Source: Silene latifolia (Eukaryota; Streptophyta; Magnoliopsida; Caryophyllales; Caryophyllaceae). Taken from it: a stretch of 64,000 nt of DNA. The stretch spans positions 38,396,652 through 38,460,651 of the forward strand of contig NC_133536.1 of assembly GCF_048544455.1 (NCBI RefSeq). The letters run 5' to 3'. The notes under the pieces were generated by a model. The model saw nothing but the letters and a program-made list of their open reading frames with translations, ran no database searches and was not told the DNA's origin. Shown piece after piece: positions 55,465 through 64,000 of this stretch (its first letter is position 1; each line of letters begins with the position of its first letter). Made by a program: the position numbers and the translations under genes.

Positions 55465-57340
55465 TCATTTGTTTTGAAGAGGTCTTGCCCCTTTAGGAAA
55501 ATCCACCAAGTTCCAAACTTGGTTTTCATGCATAGAATCCATTTCGGACTTCATGGCTTCAAGCCATAAGGAGGAATTAGGACTAGAGATTGCGGCCTTG
55601 TAGGTGGCGGGCTCGTCACTTTCTAAAAGCAACACATCGAGTGTTCCATCTTCTTCGATAAGTCCCACATATCGATCGGGATGGCGAATAACACGGCCCG
55701 TTCTTCTAAGTGGAGGAGAGACAACCGTGTTAGACGATGAAGGAACATCTTCTTGCGTCTCTATCTCGGTTTGTGGCTCTTGAACTTCATCAAGTTCAAA
55801 ATTTCTCCCACTCTGTCTCTTAGAAATAAACTGACTTTCTAAGAAGATAGCCTCGCAAGACATAAACACTTTGTTTTCTTGAGGTTTGTAGAAGTAGTAA
55901 CCTCGAGAGGTCAAGGGGTAACCTACAAAGATGCATTTTTCGGATCTTGGGGCAAGCTTGTTATCGTTCTTTGTCTTGACGTAAGCATCACATCCAAAAA
56001 TTTTCATGTTGGATATATTAGGAACTCTTCCCGTCCACATCTCATATGGAGTTTTTTCGGTTGTTTTCGTGGGACTATTATTCAAAGATCTAATTGCGGT
56101 TTGAATCGCAAATCCCCAAAACGTGTTTGGTAGCTCGGTTTGACTCATCATGGATCGAACCATATCAAGTAGGGTTTGATTTCTCCTTTCGGCAACACCA
56201 TTGAGTTGTGGTGTTCCGGGTGGAGTAAGTTGTGATAAAATACCACGACCTTTCAAGTGTGAATCGAATTCAAGGCTAAGATATTCTCCACCACGATCGG
56301 ATCGTAGTGCCTTAATTCTTTTATTCAATTGGTTCTCTACTTCGTTTTGAAATTCCTTGAATTTCTCAAACGCTTCACTTTTATACTTAATCAAATAGAT
56401 ATACCCATATCTACTCAAATCATCGGTGAAGGTTATGAAGTAGTCATAATTTCCACGAGCGGTGATACTCATTGATCCACACACATCGGTATGTATGAGT
56501 CCCAATAGTTCACTTGCTCGTGTCCCTTTACCACTAAAAGGATTTCGAGTCATTTTGCCAAGAAGGCAATATTCGCATGTTCCATATGATTGAAAATCAA
56601 ATGGTGTAATCACATTAGTCGAAATTAATCTTTTGATGTGATTCTCGTTTATGTGACCTAATCGACAATGCCAAATGAACGATTCATTTGGGTCACTTGA
56701 TTTGAGTTTCTTTGATTGAATGTTATAGATATCATTAGTCGGATTCGAGGTTTCTAAAATGTAAATGCCATTAATGGAAGAAGCTTGGCCTATAACCAAG
56801 TCGTTCCTAGAAATAGTACAACGATTGTTCTTAATGACAAAACAAAATCCGTCCATGTCTAACATAGCGATAGAAATAATGTTTTTAGAGAGTGTAGGCA
56901 CATAAAAACAATTATGTAAATACAACTCAAATCCATTAGGCAAAGCTAATACATAAGTTCCTTTGGATTCGGCCGCTACTCGAGCTCCATTTACAAGGCG
57001 TAGATCCACATCTCCTTTGCTAAGCCTCTTCACGTCTCTTAAACCCTGTAAATGATTACAAAGGTGAGAACAACAACCGGTATCCATTACCCATGTCGTA
57101 GTGGAAGTATAATTTATATCAATAACATAAATTTCCTTAGGAATTTTACCTTTTGGAACGATGATTCCTTCCCTTATATTTCGCAAATATACGGGATAAT
57201 TCCTAAGCCAATGTCCCATGCCATAGCAATAATGGCACTCATCATCAACTTGCTTGAAGTTTTTCCCTTTTTTTCCCTTCTTCTTGAACCTTTTGCCCTT
57301 TGAAGCAAGAACTTGATTGCTTGAGCTCCCACTAGTTTTG
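55465..57340 (-). pseudogene. Copia gag C-terminus, protease and integrase, ended by one stop
   Basis: The open frame extends past the first ATG at 57219 up to about 57340. Order: Lys-rich stretch; zinc knuckle CHYCYGMGHWLRNY near 57195-57235, where the last Cys is Tyr, so zinc binding should be lost; protease WVMDTGCCSHLCN (D-T-G); the GAG-pre-integrase HHCC region (WHCRLGHIN, CEYCLLGK); integrase core with HTDVCG (Asp), LRSDRGGEY (Asp) and NGVAERRNQT (Glu); and a C-terminal link with TGRVIRHPDRY. It stops at TGA (55465-55467), which replaces a Trp codon expected in the WIFKVK-like motif; the frame continues into RT. Confidence 0.88.
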
Positions 57341-57586
57341 GCATCTTACTTCCAAGGACAAAGATCCTATAGATTTTATGAGGCGGTCTTCCTGAGACCG
57401 GCTCACAAGAGATCTTGTAGTAGTAGTGGGAGGTTTAGAATAAGTGATGAAGTTTATGTTTCCATCCGAACCTATCCCAAAAGAAATTTCTCTAGTAGTG
57501 TCGAAATCATTGTGGAAGCAAACGTCGTCAAAAACATTGTGGCAAGACTCAATAGTTATCGGTGTAGTAGCGTTTGATGGATTCAT
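57332..57586 (-). pseudogene. Copia gag N-terminal remnant
   Basis: An 84-residue frame starting MNPSNATTPITIE, in the position of gag. It runs into the gag C-terminal sequence (in another frame) at about 57340-57350 without the central capsid domain, so most of gag is deleted. There is no specific domain; the assignment rests on position and on the downstream gag tail. Confidence 0.5.
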
Positions 57587-59834
57587 TGTAATGAACTACA
57601 AATATGGAGGAAAAGGAAATATTAACATTTGTCTTTTTAATATCATACTTGTAAATAAATTAACAAGATATGAGCATTTATATAGTGACCTCTACCCAAC
57701 TAATATAAATCATTCCAAGACCTAAATTCATATTAATTTGGGCACGGTGTGGCCGATGAAACCCTTATCAATATAACTCGGTGGATTAACGCTTTAATCG
57801 ATTCTACTTTTAGAACTCTTGGTCGATAAAATTATATTAACATTTATCTTTAGCCCAAAACACATCCGACAAGGGCACGGTGTGGCCGATGAAACCCTTA
57901 TCAAAAACTTTTGTTGAGTTCAATCCAAATTTCGAATAAATGTGTCCATGATCCAAACCCACATTAACTTGGGCACTGTGTGGCCGATGAAACCCTCATC
58001 AACATGAATTCGGTGGATAGACATTTATCACCCACTTCCCCTACGTAACAAGGTTTGTACCCCGGTGTGGCCGAGTGCACTCCCTCACGAAATAGGTTTT
58101 CATGGTTTCTACTTTTTGGTAAGGCTAAGTCTCAATTGTTTATTTTTAGCGAGAGGTCATGTCAATTTATTATCTATCACGTTTTAAGTGAACTAAAGCA
58201 GTGAACTACGATAATTGTAATTGACACGGTCGATAAACTCGATTAAAATGATAATGCATGTTTTAGTTATGGCGATTTAGCGATGCATGCGACATATAAA
58301 TAAAATGCAAAGCATAAAAATAAATCCTAGTATGGCCTTCCTAAAATAGAAAATCTAATTAACTATTACATATTCGGAAACCAACTTCTTTGGTCCCTTG
58401 AACTTTGGTTTTTGGCACGCATCTCGAGGTAACACCGTCTTTATGTATCGCCTTCTTGAGTGACACCGTCTTCAAGGAACTCCGAAATAAATAAATTACA
58501 TAACAAATTACATAATTTCCTATTATACATTTGTAATTAAAATAAAATAAATCTATTAAATTACAAAACGGTGATACGAAATCACAATAAATTACAACCG
58601 AATCGATATTCCCATACATTTCGGGTAATACCAATTAAAAACTAAGGCCATACTAAGTAAAATTACATAATTCAAAAATTAAATAAAATAAAATTATGAC
58701 AATCATAAATAAAATGCAGCATTATAATATGTACGAACATGCCCAATTTTATGCTAAATCGCCTTTAAGGAGCCAATATCGTATATTAAACGGTTTTTAC
58801 GGATTTGCGTGATTCAACCTTTTAAAATATAAAATAAATTACATAAAATCATATTTATGCACAAGTTAATTACCCTAACCAACTTAGGACTCAAAATTAG
58901 TCTCCACTAACTATTTGACTATAATTAACTTATATTTCTTAGAATTGTTCATTAATGGACTCAAAATTACAATAAAATGCTATAAACTTCAAATAAATCA
59001 CAAAAATTTCAAATAAATTCAAAATTTGAAATTTAAACTCATGAACATTCTGTAAAAATACTATGACACTCATAATGTCCAAAAACTTAGGTTAAAAATT
59101 TCGAAATTTATCGGGAAAAACATTGTTGCGGTTTATCGGATTTATCAAATATAATCATAAAAACATGAGAAAAATTATCTTTATCAACTTTTCAATTTTA
59201 TATCTGAAAAAGGTAATAAAATGCAACATGTGACGTTTTTCCTTAGTCATGAAGTATGTTTTAGCAATTATTCACTAATTAAGTCACTATTTATGCTATT
59301 TTTCATCAAAAATTCATAAATCATGCATGAAGACTTTATTATAGCCTATTATTTTACACACATCTTGTAAAATTGCATGTAACAACATACTAAATTTCTA
59401 TGACCAGATTCGAAATTTATCTCATATTAAGCTATTTTTTTCATTTAAATTCGATTTTTATCATGAAAAATCCATATTTCGAGCATAAGAACTCCAAAAA
59501 TTATGAAAATTTACAGGTCATCTAAAAATAATATATGTGAAAACATAACCATAAACCACTGAAAATTTCGAAGTTTAGCTAATTTTAGTCCGAAAATGAC
59601 ATTTTTATCATAAAATCACATTTTTAATGCCATTATTATATAAAATGAACAATAAAAATCCATAAATTAACCAAAAATCCTAAATATATTTTAGGACCAG
59701 AAACTTTAACATGCATAATGATTTCGTGATATGTCATAATAAACACAAATTTATAAGTTTTATATGTTAATCGTATAACTCGGAAAAACTATAACCGATT
59801 TGCATGCAAACAACCTAAGGCTCATGATACCGCT
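57587..59834 (-). other. Copia leader region with internal repeats
   Basis: AT-rich and non-coding. GGGCACGGTGTGGCCGATGA followed by AACCC recurs at 57740, 57873 and 57971 (the last with one change), and a shorter CCCCGGTGTGGCCGAGTGC lies at 58060. The rest has no visible structure. The primer-binding site is at its right end (CGGTATCATGAG on the minus strand, about 59822-59833), a poor match to the initiator Met tRNA type. Confidence 0.6.
57739..58080. repeat. GGGCACGGTGTGGCCGATGA repeat, 3-4 copies
   Basis: Copies are spaced about 133, 98 and 90 bases apart, each followed by AACCCTTATCAA or a close variant in the first three. Confidence 0.85.
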
Positions 59835-61113
59835 TGTTAGAAATCTATATCTCATTACTTAACATATTCATATATGTGACAATTTAATTTAGTCATAAAA
59901 TTAAATATTGATCTTATGCATGCAAACAATGATAAGAATAAAGAAGAAATCATCATTCTTACAATGGATATTTCGGATTATTGGGCACAAGTGAGTTCTC
60001 CTACTCACTTGTTCTTGAGCTTCCTAAAATGGATGAACAAGGATTCAAGTATAGAATCCCTCCCAAAGAATAATACCCAAGGTAACCACTTAATAAAATT
60101 AATATTATTAATACTAGAACAATATTAATTTAAATAAAATTGACCCAAAATCTTTATTTTGTTCTCTTAATTTCGGTTAAGAGAAGGAGAAGAAGGAGGA
60201 AATTTTTATCTCTCTAAAACTCAATATTTTTAGATGGTGAATGAATGAATGAATATCTTTTTCACAAGAGTAGTCTATGTGCAAAAATAAGACAAAAACC
60301 CTTTGCATGGTGGGTGGAAAAACCGGGTATGGGAGGGAGAGAAAGACCAATGTATGAGCCTCTATTCTTCCCAAGAAAGGACTAGGCTTCCATGGCTAAG
60401 AGACTAGGTTATAATTGTGTTTTCCATTAAAAATAATTAACACAAAAATAAACCTAATAACCCTCCTTATTTCGGCACATTTAGGTGTAAAATGGAGAAT
60501 CCATTTTACATATTATTTTGTCAATTTGTCACATGTAACATGTATCATGACATTAGGTATATAAAATGTATTTTTAACAATTAAAAATCAACATATTAGT
60601 AAAATATGTCACTTATAAAGTTAACCTAGTAATTCATAATTACTTGTACTGAAATTAGTTCCCGAGTCATAAATTACCACATTCTGTATTTATAATAATC
60701 AATTCATTCTGTTTCAATTGTTTCCGTAAACAAAAATTTCATCTAAGCAATAAAACAATTCGATTACTTAGACCGTATCTTATTTAATCAAATTATAATG
60801 AAATACGTAAATATTACTTCCAAAATCGTCCGTCAATTTTAAGTAATTTAATTAACCCGTATCGTCATACGATCAATTAAATAATCAATTAAGAGTGTTA
60901 CCCTTTAGGTATGACCTAAGGGGATCAACTGATCACCACCGTCGCACAACAGTAATGTCAAACTCTAGTCAGCTAACCATTACCGATATGTGTGTACCAG
61001 TTGACAGTAAAATATTACTTCCCAATTGTATCATTTAAAATGAGACTTAAACATGTGATCATCATGATCGACAGTTGTGATCGTATTATTGTCGGAGGAC
61101 ACATATTCCAACA
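59835..61113 (-). repeat. 5' LTR of copia element
   Basis: 1279 bases. On the minus strand it begins TGTTGGAATATGTGTCC and ends GATTTCTAACA, giving the TGTT...AACA ends of copia LTRs. The primer-binding site is two bases beyond. It lacks a partner in the window. Confidence 0.78.
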
Positions 61114-61252
61114 TGACCAACTCCACAATCAATCAACTTAATAAATCTTAATCGTTTTCCTCTTACGAGGGCACTTTCGTTACATTCGAGTCGAGCATCA
61201 CTAAAACGTTAACTTAGTTCATCTCGTTTCGTCAAACATGTAAGTCTGAGGG
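61114..61252. other. Short spacer between copia and Tat LTRs
   Basis: 139 bases of unique-looking sequence. I see no feature in it. Confidence 0.4.
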
Positions 61253-62744
61253 TGTACATCCCTATTTTATTATTGTTATTTACTTCTTGTATCATTAATG
61301 TAAGATTTATGTCGAAAAATACTTCTAAAACCGATTTACAAAACCCTTTGTTTAAATCCCTTTTTACGGATTATCAGAGAACAACCGTCGAGAAAGGACG
61401 TAGAACCTGATGCGCCTCTTCGAAGGAGCGCAGCACCTGCTGCGCCTCTTCGTGAGGCTGCCGTAGTTCCTGCTTCCTTTCTTCTTCCTTCGTCCTCTGT
61501 CAATTCGTTGTTTTTTGTCTGTTTTCGTTTGTTCTTCAATTACTTGACATAATAGCATAATAATTTCACATGTACATTGTTCGTCATCATTAATACATAT
61601 AATTCATCATTAATTCCCGACTTAAATCCCTTATAATCCAATATTCGCGGGTTTTCGTCATTAAAATCAATCCGGGTTGTAGAGATTCGATTCATTCATA
61701 TTGAGTTTCTGGAATTCGATCTTTGGTATATTTCCATCTGTCCATTGTCGTATCCGTCATTAATTCGTCATATTTACCCTATTTAGTTAACCGATGTCAC
61801 TAATCAATCTTTCATTCATGTAATTAATTCATTCACATTCGTTTCATCCATGTTTTATCGCTTTTATGACTCATTCGCATGTAATTAACCTATTAAATCA
61901 CTTTCCGAGTCGAATATCATAATCAATCATTAAATTCACCCAAGAATATTAACGATTTGCAGTTCCGGCTTCACAGCCAGAACTCAGCCTTGGAACAGAC
62001 GCAGCAACTGTTGCGCCTCTTCCAGAGGCCGCAGCTCTGCTGCGCCTCTTCCAGGTTGACTTCTGTCTCTGAACTTTCGTTCTGCTTAGACCTAGTTTAA
62101 TTAGTTCACGTATTTAATTAACTATTAATTGTATTATCGCCTAATTCCTGTTCGTTTATTCCTTTATTCTTTTCTTTCTCAAATTATCCGTTTTGAAAGT
62201 ATTTTCGACATAAATCATTGAATCCGATGTAACTATTGTAATTTTCATTATTGTATTTATTATTTTATTTCTTTTCTTGTACCATTTGTATGCCTTCACA
62301 TGTAATTGAGCTTAAATCCCTACTTCGACCTAATTGTTCACCGACTTAGTTAATTCTTCACATGCTAGGATCAAAACTTGGATGTTGCATTGCATGCATA
62401 TAATCGACAATATATCGAGTATGGACAATTTTCCCTAATCATTAGTAGAGGCCGCTATCGAGGCGGGCGGGATTAGGTGTTCGATCAAAAGAGCTTCCTA
62501 ATACGTACCCTCACCCCTTACTCCAGATCTCTGTGAACATCCGTGTTCATTGGCATCCACGAGAGTCATTCTAGACATAGAATGCTAAGGGTAACGAGTT
62601 CTTGGTGTTCATGTCACTACTTTGTGTCATGACATGGCACGAGGTATTCGAACGGTTTCCAAATTTCCACAATAAATTGGTGGCGACTCCACAAATGCAA
62701 ACTCTTGTTCTCCTTCCAAGCACCCCCGTGGGCCCGCGACCACA
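61253..62744 (+). repeat. 5' LTR of second Tat element
   Basis: It ends ...CGACCACA at 62744, certain from the primer-binding site. The start TGTACATCCC at 61253 is my best estimate by analogy with TGTAGATACCC of the other Tat LTR. It contains two clusters of GC-rich palindromic repeats in otherwise AT-rich DNA (61404-61462 and 61996-62053). Confidence 0.6.
61404..62053. repeat. TGCGCCTCTTC repeats with GCAGC palindromes, two clusters
   Basis: TGCGCCTCTTC occurs at about 61410, 61441, 62013 and 62040. Three of the four follow a small inverted repeat (GCAGCACCTGCTGC, GCAGCAACTGTTGC, GCAGCTCTGCTGC), and the first forms a near-palindrome GCGCCTCTTCGAAGGAGCGC. Confidence 0.8.
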
Positions 62745-62747
62745 GTT

Positions 62748-62765
62748 TGGCGACTCTGCTGGGGA
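62748..62765 (+). other. Primer-binding site of second Tat element
   Basis: TGGCGACTCTGCTGGGGA, three bases past the LTR end, one base different from the site at 10473-10490. A partial echo (GGTGGCGACTCC) lies at about 62681 inside the LTR. Confidence 0.82.
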
Positions 62766-63537
62766 TAATACACTTATGTGTAGGCAAAAGGGTGAAACTT
62801 GAACAAGGTTAGGGAATAGTTTGTACAAGACAATTGTCGGTTTTCATAACTCGGTCTTCCTAGATCGTTTCATTCGGCCTTCCTAGGCCCAACCCAACCC
62901 ATTCGACCAATCGTCCCGTCTAAACGGTCCTAATTCTTATTTGGGCCTAAGGATGGATAGCGATTGACGTCATCCATACCATGGTACTTACTCTTGTTTG
63001 TATCAAGGACTTTCACTACTTGAGGAAATGGACTAGGAATCGGCCTTACTCTTGTTTGGTACGAGCCTCTCCACAGACTTCGGGTTTGATCGTTCGGTAT
63101 GGCAACCCACCCTTTAAACCAAAACCCTTTTAAATGCACTCAGCATCCCGTTATAATGCTTGTATAAATGTTTGTACCTTACGTGATCACCATTTCTAAA
63201 CGAAACCACGACGATTTTTGTAAAATCAAAATCCTTTTAAAATGTAAATTTCGAAAAGGCCAATAATTATCGCAAAACCGAGTCAAAACTCTGTCCATTT
63301 GTCGAGTCAAATTTCGGGCCCAAGCCCATTTCAAAACCTCACTTGGAGTCCACTCTTACAACTACACTAAAGTTGACTAGGACCAACATTTTTTCAAATC
63401 TTGTCATTTCTTCAAAATCTCACTGACACAAGTGGCACACACCCACTTCACGAGTCAAAACATTTCTTTCTTAGTAAGTGTGTTAGAATGGTCGATCGTG
63501 TTTTGATTCGTCGTCGATCGCTTATCCAGTTTCCAAG
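62766..63537 (+). other. Leader of second Tat element
   Basis: Non-coding, between the primer-binding site and gag. It includes TCGGTCTTCCTAG/TCGGCCTTCCTAG repeats near 62850-62888 and two TTACTCTTGTTTGG/TA copies near 62987 and 63046. No gene supported. Confidence 0.5.
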
Positions 63538-64000
63538 ATGCCTGAAACAAGCGACGCGAACTTCAATCAACTCCAGGATAGTAATGATCGAATCCTAACC
63601 GCGCTAGCTCAACTCCAAGTTACTCAAGACCAAGTGTACGATCGCCTTGACACCATCGAGGGCCGGATCTATACCGTAGAAACGAGGTTGCCTCCTCGGA
63701 AAAGTGAAGTCGTTGATGATTTCGTGAATGAATTCAGGGACGAAAACCCTCCCATGGGTATGACTGCAGCTGAGAAACGACTCCAATACTTAGAGGAGCA
63801 ATTGATGTATCTTAAAGGGGATGACATTTATAGAGAGAATAATCGCAAGTATGAGGCCGTGAGTTCCAAATTGTCAACCAACTTCAACATGACGGATATC
63901 CCTAAGTTCAAGGGGCACGAAAACCCTTTGAACCACATCCGTGCTTTCAAGGACTACATGTCTATCAAAGGCATCAAACCCGAGATGTTCTTAAGGATCT
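63538..64000 (+). CDS. Tat gag, N-terminal part, runs off window
   Basis: An open frame of 154 codons from ATG at 63538 (MPETSDANFNQLQD) to the window end, with no stop, so it is not bounded here. It starts with a likely coiled coil (LTALAQLQVTQDQVYDRLDT, about 20-39), then a linker, a second helix (AEKRLQYLEEQLMYL near 78-92) and the gag-type lead-in to the capsid domain, IPKFKGHENPLNHIRAFKDY (about 121-140), ending in MSIKGIKPE. The IPKF-G-x-P-x2H segment is typical of Tat/Ogre-type retrotransposon gag (UBN2/Retrotrans_gag family). It would form the particle. The frame looks intact in the part visible, unlike gag of the first Tat element. Confidence 0.82.
   Translation, partial: MPETSDANFNQLQDSNDRILTALAQLQVTQDQVYDRLDTIEGRIYTVETRLPPRKSEVVDDFVNEFRDENPPMGMTAAEKRLQYLEEQLMYLKGDDIYRENNRKYEAVSSKLSTNFNMTDIPKFKGHENPLNHIRAFKDYMSIKGIKPEMFLRI

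Larger units (their letters stand above)
53800..61113 (-). mobile_element. Ty1/copia retrotransposon, 3' LTR missing, gag mostly deleted
   Basis: On the minus strand: 5' LTR (59835-61113), primer-binding site next to it, a 2.2 kb leader, a gag start (57332-57586) joined by deletion to the gag C-terminus, protease, integrase, RT and RNase H. Integrase before RT is the copia order. The left limit is approximate. One nonsense codon interrupts an otherwise open pol frame. Confidence 0.85.
61253..64000 (+). mobile_element. Second Tat-type element, 5' part only
   Basis: LTR (61253-62744), primer-binding site (62748-62765), leader and the beginning of gag (63538 onward). The primer-binding site and the U5 end resemble those of the first Tat element but the LTR length (about 1.49 kb against 0.9 kb) and sequence differ, so it is another family. 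The rest lies right of the window. Confidence 0.82.

Noticed and set aside
61336..61558. Ala/Gly/Arg-rich frames on the minus strand
   Set aside because: Artefact of the TGCGCCTCTTC repeats in the Tat LTR.

Overview
This window is plant nuclear DNA, almost certainly from a eudicot with a large, repeat-rich genome. I see no rRNA or tRNA gene, no CRISPR array, no bacterial operon structure and no intact host gene. Nearly everything recognisable is a retrotransposon: Ty3/gypsy of the Tat, Athila and Tekay/Del types, one Ty1/copia element and one L1-like LINE. MITE-like inverted repeats, microsatellites and one processed retrocopy of a cellular mRNA fill much of the rest. I suspect Caryophyllales/Caryophyllaceae from the general look of the repeats, but this comes from memory and is weak.

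Layout. 1-11398: a Tat-type Ty3/gypsy element on the minus strand, with its 3' LTR left of the window. It has a broken gag-pol, a second archaeal-type RNase H, and an accessory gene on the opposite (+) strand at 684-2422 with its own TATA box and intron. 11399-12481: an Athila-like LTR fragment (minus) into which the Tat element inserted. 12482-31454: a Tekay-like, apparently non-coding LTR element (+). Its 5' LTR was hit by the Athila-like element, and its interior carries a complete Athila-type element (14475-27157, minus) with a perfect CAGAT target duplication.

31455-48208: AT-rich DNA with a processed retrocopy (32673-34780, 45 A tail, 15-17 bp target duplication), an L1-like LINE (about 38870-44032), two long inverted-repeat elements, a Tourist-like MITE, and a 390 bp repeat present at two places 13 kb apart. 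48209-53340: a second Tekay-like non-coding element (minus) with both LTRs and a perfect TGCTC duplication. About 53346-61113: a Ty1/copia element (minus), lacking a recognisable 3' LTR and most of gag. 61253-64000: the 5' LTR, primer-binding site, leader and start of gag of a second Tat-type element (+) that runs off the window.

How the parts relate. The gag-pol sets encode capsid, protease, reverse transcriptase, RNase H and integrase; the LINE encodes an RNA-binding ORF1 and an endonuclease/RT ORF2. A LINE-type machinery is the likely maker of the processed retrocopy. Two things go beyond routine annotation. First, several LTR families carry their own short palindrome in clusters, and in three of them (Tekay-like, Athila and Athila-like) the cluster lies upstream of the LTR TATA box. 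Second, the accessory genes of both the Tat and the Athila elements look like independent split genes, with a candidate leader or coding intron and a palindrome array upstream.
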